Of a stretch of DNA of 48,346 nucleotides, positions 23,708 to 32,800 are shown piece by piece. The stretch is from IMG/VR virus record IMGVR_UViG_3300049793_000114, positions 1 through 48,346 of that record; one strand, 5' to 3'. Under the pieces are notes generated by a model. That model ran no database searches and was not told the origin of the DNA. It saw only the letters and a program-made list of their open reading frames with translations. Positions within the stretch are counted from its first letter, which is position 1; each line of letters opens with the position of its first letter. This stretch comes from a virus. Position numbers and translations under genes: made by a program.

Positions 23708-25530
23708 CCATATTACAAGTTGGTACAAGAACGGACAGTGCTGTAGTCACGGATGTGACAAACAGCGTCACAAGAACTGGTGTTAAGTCTGCCAGTTTCT
23801 TATCACTTGTCGTTGTTTCAAGCGTAGTGGCCCCTAGCGGAGTACCGGACGGATGGGATCACGATTTTACTGTTGCTTGTACTGATGCACCTGGATACAC
23901 CACCAATTTCTATAGCAAGACGAACGCTATAGCGGGCGACCATACCGCTGTCATAAACTACCCTAGTTCTTCCGTTATTCGCATGACAATAACAGAGTGG
24001 AAGGGCATGTTTACTGTAACTAAGGATAAGACATCTGGTTACAGCTTTTACAATAACGTCTATAATACCGGATCAACAGGGACACTAACTACAGCTGTTC
24101 AGTTGGCCATTGCGGCCTTACAGTTCGCAGCATCTTCGGGGATTAGTATTACGATTCCAACAGGTGGTTGGGTAGATCAAGGAACTATCTCTAGCCCTAT
24201 TGAAAGTTCTGTGATCTCATTGATCACTTCCGCAACAACCGCTCTTAATCCAACTTGGACTGCTGCCGGGGGTAATCAAGAACTTGCAAATGGTATTGTT
24301 ACGTATATTCCAGGAACAGCTCCGACTGCTGCTACGCTAAGTTCGCCTGGACGCACCACGATCTTGTCAACAAGCGTAGTTGGAACATTTACTTCTGATA
24401 CTGCCGGCGGAACCGCATTTGCCGCTGTGTCTACATCTGGCACACCGCCATCCGCTGCTCAAATCGATGCTGGTACTGGTGGCGGAATTGTCGCTGTAGG
24501 TACTGCTACAGCTTTGTCGGGGGCGAATGCTGTAACCACAACAGGGTTGACTCCGTCTACTACTTACTATGTCCATATGATGCAGGACAATGGTTCGCAG
24601 TCTAATATTGTTAGTTCGACCTCTTTTACAACGCTACCGCCTGCACCAAACATCACAGGTGTAAGTTCCATGAACCCGACTAAGGGTTCCAGCTTTACTG
24701 TAACAGGTACAGATTTTGGGTCAACCCAATCTACAGGTTATTTAAAAGTCGGTGGAACAACACTGACTATCACCTCTTGGTCTTCTACCTCTATAACAGG
24801 TACGATGGATCCAGGTTTGAATAAATATGGTATCACTGTAGACGTAATTGTTGCTAGTTCATCTGTTGGAGAAGGCCCAGCATTTGCGATAACGACTTTG
24901 CAACCGCCTGTGGGTTCGTCGTTTATAAATCTAGTCACTCCATATGCAATTAGCACAGACCGTATCACTGCTTCAGCCGATGCGGCATCGGGCGATCAAT
25001 ATGAATACGTAAATTTCTCAAATCTGTTTACTGTCTATGCAGATCTAACTTGGTCTGCAGCTGAATCGGTCTCGTCGTCAAATGGTAGGTTATGGACTCC
25101 AGGAAGTGGTTGGGGTTCTTATGCTACACAAACTATTGATACGGGGGGCTATGTCCCACCAGCAGACACGATTGTGATCGGCGGGCATAAAAATACCGCA
25201 AGGATGGAACTACCAGGCTTTAATGTCCCAGCTTACTCGGTTGTGTGGTCAGATATTTTGAATAGTGAAAAAGGCGCTCCAGTTTCTTTCGTATCTATTA
25301 CAACTTTGTCCATCCAAGTAACGGGCGTATTTGGTTCAGGTGGCAGCATAAAAATGGAAGGTTCTACTGACGGCATTACGTACACAGATATGGTAGACGG
25401 TTCAAGTAATCCTTTAATTTTTACCTCTGCTACAACATTAGTGTCCACCGATGTCAGAACCTATATGCGTCCTAAAGTAACAGCTGGTGATGGTAATACA
25501 AATCTTAAAGTAAAATTAATAGCTTCATAA
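23704..25530 (+). CDS. fibre-like protein with TIG/IPT and FN3-like domains, 608 aa
   Basis: The start overlaps the upstream stop by ATGA. The N-terminal ~190 residues are a beta-sandwich like that of the 720-residue protein (VQLAIAALQFAASSG, WTAAGGNQELANGIVTY). Residues ~205-310 look like FN3 (TGLTPSTTYYVHMMQDNGSQ), and ~315-395 like an IPT/TIG domain (ITGVSSMNPTKGSSFTVTGT, DFGSTQ). The rest is beta-rich. It is likely an adhesin-type structural protein on the virion. Confidence 0.75.
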   Translation: MTILQVGTRTDSAVVTDVTNSVTRTGVKSASFLSLVVVSSVVAPSGVPDGWDHDFTVACTDAPGYTTNFYSKTNAIAGDHTAVINYPSSSVIRMTITEWKGMFTVTKDKTSGYSFYNNVYNTGSTGTLTTAVQLAIAALQFAASSGISITIPTGGWVDQGTISSPIESSVISLITSATTALNPTWTAAGGNQELANGIVTYIPGTAPTAATLSSPGRTTILSTSVVGTFTSDTAGGTAFAAVSTSGTPPSAAQIDAGTGGGIVAVGTATALSGANAVTTTGLTPSTTYYVHMMQDNGSQSNIVSSTSFTTLPPAPNITGVSSMNPTKGSSFTVTGTDFGSTQSTGYLKVGGTTLTITSWSSTSITGTMDPGLNKYGITVDVIVASSSVGEGPAFAITTLQPPVGSSFINLVTPYAISTDRITASADAASGDQYEYVNFSNLFTVYADLTWSAAESVSSSNGRLWTPGSGWGSYATQTIDTGGYVPPADTIVIGGHKNTARMELPGFNVPAYSVVWSDILNSEKGAPVSFVSITTLSIQVTGVFGSGGSIKMEGSTDGITYTDMVDGSSNPLIFTSATTLVSTDVRTYMRPKVTAGDGNTNLKVKLIAS

Positions 25531-25539
25531 GGAGATGTC

Positions 25540-26088
25540 ATGAGTTTAATCGTTGAAACTGGAACTGGTGCATCAGATAGTGAATCCTATCTTTCTGTTG
25601 TTGACGCAGATACTTACCATTTGAATCGCGGCAATACCTTGTGGGCGACTATAACCACACTTGAAAAAGAGCAAGCTTTGCGGCGTGCCACTGACTACAT
25701 GATGGGCAAATATCGTCTACGTTGGCTTGGTCGAAGAGTCCTTATTACACAAGCATTAGATTGGCCTCGTGTGGGTGTTGTATTAGAAGACTTCGGCGGT
25801 AGTCAAGGGCGTGCCGGAATGGGTTCTTATGGGCTCTTCCAAGTCCCATATACCATTGTCCCATTGGAAGTAAAAAACGCTTGCGCAGAGCTTGCAATGC
25901 GTGCTACTATGGGCCCATTAGTGGATGATGTATCACAAAATGTAACGCAGGAGACAATTGGCCCGATTACAGTTAAATATGATACTACTTCTCCACAGTA
26001 TGTAAGATACCTGCAGATTGATCAAATGATTCGTGTTTATTTATCAGCTGGTGGTAATGTCAATATGGTTAAACTTGGTAGATCTTAA
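25540..26088 (+). CDS. head-tail adaptor, DnaT-like family, 182 aa
   Basis: The opening MSLIVETGTGASDSESYLSV followed by VVDADTYHLNRGN, then ALRRATDYMMGKYRLRW and ITQALDWPRVGV, matches a widespread phage family labelled DnaT-like. It sits in the position of the first neck (connector) protein. GGAGA lies upstream. The likely role is binding the portal ring and starting the head-tail connector. The DnaT label is a name only. Confidence 0.8.
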   Translation: MSLIVETGTGASDSESYLSVVDADTYHLNRGNTLWATITTLEKEQALRRATDYMMGKYRLRWLGRRVLITQALDWPRVGVVLEDFGGSQGRAGMGSYGLFQVPYTIVPLEVKNACAELAMRATMGPLVDDVSQNVTQETIGPITVKYDTTSPQYVRYLQIDQMIRVYLSAGGNVNMVKLGRS

Positions 26089-26489
26089 TGGCACTTTACG
26101 ACAGAACTGCTGCGACTGTTTTACGACTGCTCACTAAATATGGGCAGTCTGTTACTTTACGTAAATACTCGCAGGTTTCTGGAGGTGATTATGATCCAAA
26201 CACTGGCGGGGCTTCTCCGGTAGGGGCAGACGGCAGTTATGACGAAAGTCGTAAAGCAATCGCAATGGATCAGCCTGGTAGCCAGATTGCAGCAAGGTTT
26301 GGTACAAAATATGATAAGAATACTTTAATTCAAAGTGGTGAAAAGTGGGTCTATATGGATGCAAATGGATCCGCCCCCGCTTTACAAGATCATGTGCTTT
26401 TAGGTGGAACAGAATACTCAATTATGGATGTCCAAGTAACAGGCCCTGGCGGTATTCCAGTTCTTTATCTTTTAGTATTAAAAAATTAA
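26088..26489 (+). CDS. head closure / head-tail joining protein candidate, 133 aa
   Basis: Overlaps the upstream stop by one base (TAATG). It has LLTKYGQSVTLRKYSQVSGG near the start and LQDHVLLGGTEYSIMDVQV near the end, a beta-barrel pattern typical of phage head-closure proteins. Position after the adaptor and before the HK97 gp10-like gene supports this. Confidence 0.7.
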   Translation: MALYDRTAATVLRLLTKYGQSVTLRKYSQVSGGDYDPNTGGASPVGADGSYDESRKAIAMDQPGSQIAARFGTKYDKNTLIQSGEKWVYMDANGSAPALQDHVLLGGTEYSIMDVQVTGPGGIPVLYLLVLKN

Positions 26490-26490
26490 T

Positions 26491-26952
26491 ATGTCTAATG
26501 CTGAAGCTAGATTAAAACTTGCCAATTGGATGAAAGGTACGCCTGAAACAATCGAAAAGATTGGCAAGGAAACATTGCTTGAAATAGGGAAGAGACTTAT
26601 TAATAGATCCGCAGTTGGTAATCCGGCAACCTGGCATCCACCACGCTGGCCTAAGGGTTATATTCCTGGACATTTTATTAATAATTGGCAATTAGGAATA
26701 GATAGTGTTCCCACTGGTGTAATTGCTGGAAGTGATCCAACTGGTGCTGCGTCAACTGAAAGATTATCGCAATTTGGAGATAAGGTTATAGGTCATAAAT
26801 TTTACTTTGTAAATAACGTTCCTTACGCAAGAATTCTTGAAGATGGTGGGCATTCCCCGCAAGTTCCGCCTCAAGGAATGGTAGGTTTAACAAGTATTGA
26901 ATTTCCACAGATTGTTGAGGAAGCAGAAAGAAATGTCAATAGTAAAAATTAG
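26491..26952 (+). CDS. HK97 gp10-like neck/tail completion protein, 153 aa
   Basis: The C-terminal half has FYFVNNVPYARILEDGGHSP and VPPQGMVGL, the typical ending of HK97 gp10-type/neck proteins. The N-terminus is helical (KETLLEIGKRLINRSAVGN). It probably joins head connector to tail. It overlaps the next gene by 20 nt. Confidence 0.8.
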   Translation: MSNAEARLKLANWMKGTPETIEKIGKETLLEIGKRLINRSAVGNPATWHPPRWPKGYIPGHFINNWQLGIDSVPTGVIAGSDPTGAASTERLSQFGDKVIGHKFYFVNNVPYARILEDGGHSPQVPPQGMVGLTSIEFPQIVEEAERNVNSKN

Positions 26953-27577
26953 AGCAGCTTTAGAAGTAGCGTTAAACGCAATGCCGGGTATCATTCCGAG
27001 CGTTACGATCACTTCTTCTACAGCCGGGTCTAATACTTCTTTTGTCACAGATGTACCGCATGGTTTAACTAGCGGGTTATCGGTAACAATTACAGGGCAT
27101 TCTGAGTCAACATTAAATGGGACTTATTTAGTTATTGTGACCGGGTTAAGTGCATTTACGCTACAGCACAAGGTAACAAAACACGCTATTACAAGCGTGG
27201 CAAGCGGGGTAGGCGGGGTTATAACTGCTAACCTTACCGCATGGGAAGCTGTACCATTTGAAACGCTTATAGGGGTGCCTTACCAACGTGTCAATCTTCT
27301 TGCTGCAACTCCAGAGAACCCGACTTTTGGTTCTGGGTTTCATAGAGAAATTGGGTACTTTCAAATTATGCTTTGTTATCCTGATCAATATGGTGTAGCA
27401 GCAATAATGGCAAGAGCAGAGTTGATAAGGTCAACTTTTAAACGTGGTTTTAGTTTCACAAAAGACGGCATAATTGTGAACGTGTCTAAGACACCAATCA
27501 TTATGCCTGGTTTTATCCAAGACATGGTTTATGTAGTTGCAGTTAAAGTGCCCTATTGGGCGGATATATTTGAATAG
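26933..27577 (+). CDS. tail terminator-like protein with an inserted domain, 214 aa
   Basis: The ATG at 26933 lies within the upstream gene, preceded by GAGGAAGC. The frame of residues 1-22 and ~100-214 (AVPFETLIGVPYQRVNLLAA, FHREIGYFQIMLCYPDQYGV) fits a tail terminator (DUF4128-like). Residues ~23-99 look inserted: DVPHGLTSGLSVTITGHSES then LNGTYLVIV and AFTLQ, the pattern of FCCH-type beta modules found in fibre proteins. The terminator ring caps the tail tube. Confidence 0.7.
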   Translation: MSIVKIRAALEVALNAMPGIIPSVTITSSTAGSNTSFVTDVPHGLTSGLSVTITGHSESTLNGTYLVIVTGLSAFTLQHKVTKHAITSVASGVGGVITANLTAWEAVPFETLIGVPYQRVNLLAATPENPTFGSGFHREIGYFQIMLCYPDQYGVAAIMARAELIRSTFKRGFSFTKDGIIVNVSKTPIIMPGFIQDMVYVVAVKVPYWADIFE

Positions 27578-27642
27578 TTTTAAACCTGCTGCGAAAGCGG
27601 CTTAATTTACCGCTAGTCGCGGGTTACTCGAAAGGAAGCATC

Positions 27643-28872
27643 ATGTCATTAATTGCATCAGGTATTAATAAGCTACTTACATTCAAGAAGCAATCCGCCC
27701 TCGGCACTATTGCAAGCGCTGGAAGCGCCCAAAATTTGCGTCGTACAAGCTCAACATTGGACAAAAAGAAGGCAACTTACGCTTCCAAAGAAATTCGTCC
27801 ATCGCAGCAGGTTTCGGACTTCCGACATGGTGTGGTTAACGTCGACGGCACTATTTCAGGCGAGTTGTCGGTTGGTACATACCAATCGTTTATTGAATCT
27901 ATCTTGCGTAATACTGTAGCAAGTGCGATTTCAGTATCGGGTTTAACAGATCTTGTCATTGCTACAACTTCTGGTGCTGCTGGTACGATCACGACGACAG
28001 CCGGTGTCTTCATGGCTGGCAATAAGTTCAAAGTCGGTATGGTTGTCCGTCTTTCTGGCGCCACGACTCAGACAGGTAACAATGCTGCGAATATGTTGAT
28101 CACTGCAATGACCAACAAAATCTTGACGGTTGTTCGTTTGGATGGTTCACCTATTATTTCTGCTACAGAACTTGGAACAGTTACTATTACCGAAAAAGGT
28201 AAACATGTAATGATTCCACAAACTGGTCACACACGTGACTATTACACGATCGAACATAACTTCCAAGATATTGTGCAATCTGAGGTATTTACAGATTGTG
28301 TAATCACGCAAATGGATGTTAAGTTGCCTGCTTCTGGTATGTCTGGAGTGGACTTCATGGTCAAGGGTCTGAATATGACTCCTGGCACAACGGGTTACTT
28401 TACTACTCCTACCGCAGCTACCAGTGGGACGGTTCTGGCAGCTGCTAACGGTGCTCTCTATCTGCAAGGTGTTGCAATTGGTTTGATCACTGGTATGAAC
28501 TTCTCTGTCAAAGGTGGCCACACCACAATTGGCGGTGTAGTCGGCTCGAATGTTGAACCAGATATTTTCCCAGGCACCCTGACAGTTGATGGTCAAGTCA
28601 CGGTATTGTTCACAGATGCAGTTGTTCGAGATTATTTCTTGAACGAAACAGAAGTTTCTATTGTCGGTGTCTTTACTACAGCAAACACTGCAACCGCTGA
28701 CTTTGTCTCCATCACTATCCCGCGTGCAAAGATGGGTGGAGCTGCAAAAGACGATGGTGAAAAAGGTCTGGTTATGACAATGCCTTTCACCGCTCTGGAA
28801 AATACTTCCGGCGGTGATGGTACAAGCGGTCAAACTTCCACAATCGTTTTCCAAGATAGTGCGTTCGTATAA
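27643..28872 (+). CDS. major tail (tube) protein, 409 aa
   Basis: The N-terminus (INKLLTFKKQSALGTIASAG, RRTSSTLDKKKATYASKEIR followed by HGVVNVDGTISGELSVGTY) is typical of long tail tube proteins. A beta insertion follows at ~110-190 and a C-terminal part at ~250-409 with LYLQGVAIGLITGMNFSVKG. Codons are GC-rich like those of the capsid gene, as expected for an abundant protein. A perfect terminator follows. Confidence 0.85.
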   Translation: MSLIASGINKLLTFKKQSALGTIASAGSAQNLRRTSSTLDKKKATYASKEIRPSQQVSDFRHGVVNVDGTISGELSVGTYQSFIESILRNTVASAISVSGLTDLVIATTSGAAGTITTTAGVFMAGNKFKVGMVVRLSGATTQTGNNAANMLITAMTNKILTVVRLDGSPIISATELGTVTITEKGKHVMIPQTGHTRDYYTIEHNFQDIVQSEVFTDCVITQMDVKLPASGMSGVDFMVKGLNMTPGTTGYFTTPTAATSGTVLAAANGALYLQGVAIGLITGMNFSVKGGHTTIGGVVGSNVEPDIFPGTLTVDGQVTVLFTDAVVRDYFLNETEVSIVGVFTTANTATADFVSITIPRAKMGGAAKDDGEKGLVMTMPFTALENTSGGDGTSGQTSTIVFQDSAFV

Positions 28873-28915
28873 CGCTAAATGATCAGGGTGTTGGTGACTC
28901 CTCATCCTGTGCTTT

Positions 28916-28943
28916 CCCCTCGGTTCGCGCCGAGGGGTTTTTT
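28916..28943 (+). terminator. strong intrinsic terminator after the tail tube gene
   Basis: CCCCTCGG (28916-28923), loop TTCGCG, CCGAGGGG (28930-28937), then six T. This is the clearest rho-independent terminator in the window. Confidence 0.92.
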
Positions 28944-28971
28944 ACTGTCATAGATTAAGCGGAACTTTATG

Positions 28972-29001
28972 TTGCCGCGAGTCCTGTAGTTGGTTTACAA
29001 T
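28972..29001 (+). promoter_or_regulatory. possible promoter upstream of the tail chaperone genes
   Basis: TTGCCG at 28972-28977 and TACAAT at 28996-29001 are 18 nt apart, directly after the strong terminator and 49 nt before the next start. The same spacing is seen in the terminase promoter. The evidence is only similarity to sigma70 boxes. Confidence 0.35.
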
Positions 29002-29049
29002 AACTTAGCCCGTAAATCGGCCCAATAGTCAACATAATAGGTAAATAAA

Positions 29050-29499
29050 ATGAATCAAGCACAAGCAATCATGTCAAGCGGTTTTGATGTATCCAATTTG
29101 GATGATGACAAACTTAACAAAGTGACACACAATGTCACAGTTATCCAAAATGAAGATGGTGATCCTATCAGTGGTTTCATCATTGTCGGTAAGAATAGCA
29201 AAGAATACCAAGATGTAAGCAATGAAATCCGGAAAACAAATATCCAACGTGCCGGCAAACGTAGCAAACAAATCGATTCAAGCACGGACGAAGGTGCAAA
29301 TACAGTTAATCGGACAATTGCGCAGAACGAACATGCAACTGCTTTGGCTGTTACTGTTGGTTGGTTTGGATTTAATCTGGAAGGCCAACCGATGCAATTT
29401 GACAAAGCAATGGTTGAAAAAATGTTTAACAAGTGTCCACAATGGCAGGCTCGGGTTAATCAAGCATTGGATACAGACGCAAATTTTATGAAAGTCTGA
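29050..29499 (+). CDS. tail assembly chaperone (gpG-like), 149 aa
   Basis: It lies between tail tube and tape measure, the place of gpG/gpGT chaperones. The protein has an acidic N-terminus, a basic middle (KTNIQRAGKRSKQID) and FDKAMVEKMFNKCPQWQARV near the end. A slippery sequence A AAT TTT lies four codons before the stop (29481-29487), so part of the ribosomes can shift to the -1 frame and make a longer fusion. It binds the tape measure during tail assembly. Confidence 0.82.
   Translation: MNQAQAIMSSGFDVSNLDDDKLNKVTHNVTVIQNEDGDPISGFIIVGKNSKEYQDVSNEIRKTNIQRAGKRSKQIDSSTDEGANTVNRTIAQNEHATALAVTVGWFGFNLEGQPMQFDKAMVEKMFNKCPQWQARVNQALDTDANFMKV
29481..29487 (+). promoter_or_regulatory. -1 programmed ribosomal frameshift slippery site
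   Basis: In the chaperone frame the codons read gcA AAT TTT, the X XXY YYZ pattern. After a -1 slip the frame TAT GAA AGT stays open for 127 codons to the stop at 29870, overlapping the tape measure start. The -1 direction and location match known tail chaperone shifts. No downstream pseudoknot was worked out. Confidence 0.85.
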
Positions 29500-29870
29500 T
29501 CCAGAGCTTAGTTGAATTTGCCAAATATAAGTTTTACTGGAGCGGCAAAGAATCTGATGGTGTATCAACATATGAACACGTTGAAAAAGCTAAACAGAAT
29601 GTATTTGCCGCTCAAGTAATTACGGATCAGACTTTTGCAGATACTCCTCAAATAGTAGATTGCCCTTGGGAATTGGCTTATGTGTGGGAATGGTTTTATG
29701 AATTAGATGAAACCAGAGAAACTGGAATGTCTTTGGAGTCCATTAGTCATACAGAAATTAGTAATTGGGCCGAGGGCATGAAGATAGACCTTTCACCTTT
29801 TGAACGTAGATGTTTAAGAGCTATTGATAGAGTTTATGTGGATCACATTAGATCCAAAGGTAAAAAATGA
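29487..29870 (+). CDS. tail assembly chaperone C-terminal (gpT-like) part, made by -1 frameshift
   Basis: This frame has no good start of its own: no ATG with a ribosome site before 29726. It is read as a fusion after residue Phe146 of the 149-residue protein, giving about 273 residues. The segment contains YKFYWSGKESDGVSTYEHVE, CPWELAYVWEWFYELDE and SPFERRCLRAIDRVY. The T domain in such fusions contacts the tail tube protein. The stop overlaps the tape measure start (ATGA). Confidence 0.82.
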   Translation, partial: YESLIQSLVEFAKYKFYWSGKESDGVSTYEHVEKAKQNVFAAQVITDQTFADTPQIVDCPWELAYVWEWFYELDETRETGMSLESISHTEISNWAEGMKIDLSPFERRCLRAIDRVYVDHIRSKGKK

Positions 29871-32800
29871 CCACACCATCTGGCGGTACTGAAATTGGAC
29901 TCATCCTTGGGGTAGACGCTTCCAGCGGCGAAGCTGCTATTCCTATTATTGAGAAGATTGGTACTGCTTCGATTAATTCTTCCAAAAGCATGGATACTCT
30001 TAGCGATGCTGCTAAGAAAAACGCTGATTGGATGTCTCAAGCTACAACCAAGTACGAAAATCAAATTCAGGCAATGCAACGGCAATGGAAAGCAGAACAA
30101 GATGCTTTAATTGTTGAAAAGGAAATGGAAAAAGCGCGTCAAGCTGCCATTGAATCCGGTACAAAGCTCATTGCTAAATTAAACGAAACTGTCAACGCCT
30201 ATGGTAAGACTCGGGAAGAGCTCTTACGCATGAAGGCTGCACAATTAGGTGTTGCCGATTCAGCAGAACCTTTAATAAAGAAATTAGAAGAAATGAGGAT
30301 GTCTCAAGAGCGCCTTGAGATCCAACAAAAACGCGATGTTGAGATGTACAAAATCCGCGCAAAAGAAGCTGCGCTTGCCGCAGCCGCAGAGGCTTCTGCA
30401 CTCAAAAAAGTACACGGTGGGGCGCACGAAACTTCAACAGCAATGGAACTGTTATCGAATACTTTCAGTACCGCTCGTGCTAAGACGGAAGCACTTGTGC
30501 TTGCGCACGAAGCACTCCAAGGCCGGTTTAGTCGTATGCCTGGCTCTTTAATGGTACTAGCAGAGTATTCCGGTCTCGCAAGCCTTGCGTTTACAGGGAT
30601 GTCCGTAGGTATCCTAGGTGTGGTCACAGCTGTAGGACTATTGTCCTATGGCTTAATTGCTGGTCAAGCAGAACAAAAGCACATGAACGATGCCCTAATT
30701 CTGACTGGTAATTATTCTGGTCAGACAACTAGTTCTCTTCGTGAATTAGCTAAGCAAGCTGCTGCTACTGGAGGTACAATCGGAGATGCTAAAGAAGTCG
30801 TATTAAAATTAGCTGAAAGCGGACGTTTCACAGGTGAACAGCTCAGTATCGCATCAAAAGCTATTGTAGAAATGGAACATGCTACAGGTAAATCTGCGGA
30901 TGGTATGATTAAACAGTTTGAGACTTTAACTGTCCAAGCTGGTGGGCGCATGAATCGTTTTTCAGATGGAATCACTACAAATCTGCTTAAACTGAACGAT
31001 CAATATCACTTCCTTACGGTTGAAGTATATAAGCAAATCCGTGCTATGGAATTACACGGCGACCAAATTGGTGCATCAACATTGGCAATTAAAACTCTTG
31101 CTGATGCAGAAGAGAAACGTGCCCACGAAATAACGTCTAATCTTGGCTCAATCGAAAGAGGATGGAATGCTGTTAAAAATGCAATCAGCGGGGCTAGAGA
31201 TGCTCTGTTGAGCATTGGCCGTGCGCAAACAGATGCCGAACAAATCCTAAAATTAAAAACTGAGATCCAAGCAATCGAATCTCGTCAGACCAGAGGAGCT
31301 TATGCTCCAGGTCAAGATGATGAAAAACGGATAACAGATGCAAAAAATCTAATTGTATTTAAGAGCCAATTACAGACTCTAACAGCTAAGGAAAAATCCG
31401 ACGCAGAAGCTGCTAAAAAAGCTTCAGAAGAACAACAAAAGACTGAACAAGCGCTCTATGATTTGCGTCATAAAGATCATGAAACTGGAAGAAATAAAGA
31501 CGATGGACGCAAACAAGACTTACTTGCTGAACTTGAACATCAACAAGCTGTCTATAAGTTAACAGAGGAAGCTACTAACTCAAACGAGAAGCTTTTAAAA
31601 GATTCTTATAAAGCACGTATTATCGATAATGATACGTACTACGCTATGCTAAAGCAAGGGCGGGAGGATGAACTCCTGCAACTTACGGAAACAACCAATA
31701 AGAAAATTTCGATACTTGAAAAATACAATGCAAAAGATAAACGCGACACACAAGAAACACTACGTCGTATTCAACAAGTTAAAGATGAAAAGATTGCAGC
31801 AGAACAAAAAATTGCCGATGCAATAGCTAAGAGCGAATCTGAAGCTGCGACACTTGGGAGCGGGAAGATTAATGGCTTAGCTGCAAAAACCGAATTTGAT
31901 GCTAAAAAGATTACCGAAGCAGGTGACGCTCTTGAATCTTACGGCAAACACGCTCAACAAACTGCGATGCAGGTTGCAGAACTTCAAATAGCAAATGAAA
32001 GACAAATAGCAACAGTAAGTGAGTCCGCAGCTACAAGCTTGCGGCAAGCTGCTGCATTTAAAGACATGGCTACTAGCTACAGGGACATTGAAAAATTTAC
32101 CACAGACTTAGCTGAAAAAGAACAGACTATTAGTGCGAACAATTTAGAAAATGTCTTAGGTGCGGAAGGAGCAAAGGTTGCAGCTTGGAAGCAGTCGTCA
32201 GAAGCTTACGTAGAACTTGAATTTCAGAAAGCACAAGCTGCTATCAATTTTGCACGAGCTGCTTCTCCGTCTGGGATAGCAGATCCGCAACAAGAAATGG
32301 CTTTCTATAAAGCCCAAGAAGCACACGCAAAGGCAATCAAAGCAATCAACCAAGTTGGTGCTAAGAAGTTTGAGATCGCGGGGTTAAAAGATACTGCAAA
32401 CGAATTTGATAAAATGGCAAAATCTCTGAGTAAGCTTGGAGATCATTTTACAAATGCCGTTAAAGGAATGAAAGGGTTGCACGATGCATTTGATAGCCTT
32501 GCTAAAGCACAAGACGCCCAAAATAAAGGAGAAGCATTTGCAGCAGGAGATAAGATAGCAGCATACGGTGACATGGCAGATGCTGCATCTAATTTCTTTG
32601 AAAAACAATCTACAGGCTATAGGGCAATGCAATCCATTTCACAAGCCTTTCATATTGCACAGGTTGCGATGAATTTGGTCGAAATGGGGCAAATGGCAAT
32701 CAAAGCTGTTTTGAATCAAGCTAATGGTGATCCTTATACTGCATGGGCACGTATGGCAGCTATGGCAGCAGCCGTGGCTGTTCTCGGGTTTGCCGTAGGT

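Noticed and set aside
28147-28905. 252-codon leftward frame inside the tail tube gene
   Set aside because: A shadow of the real gene caused by its codon bias; no ribosome site, odd Cys/His-rich product.
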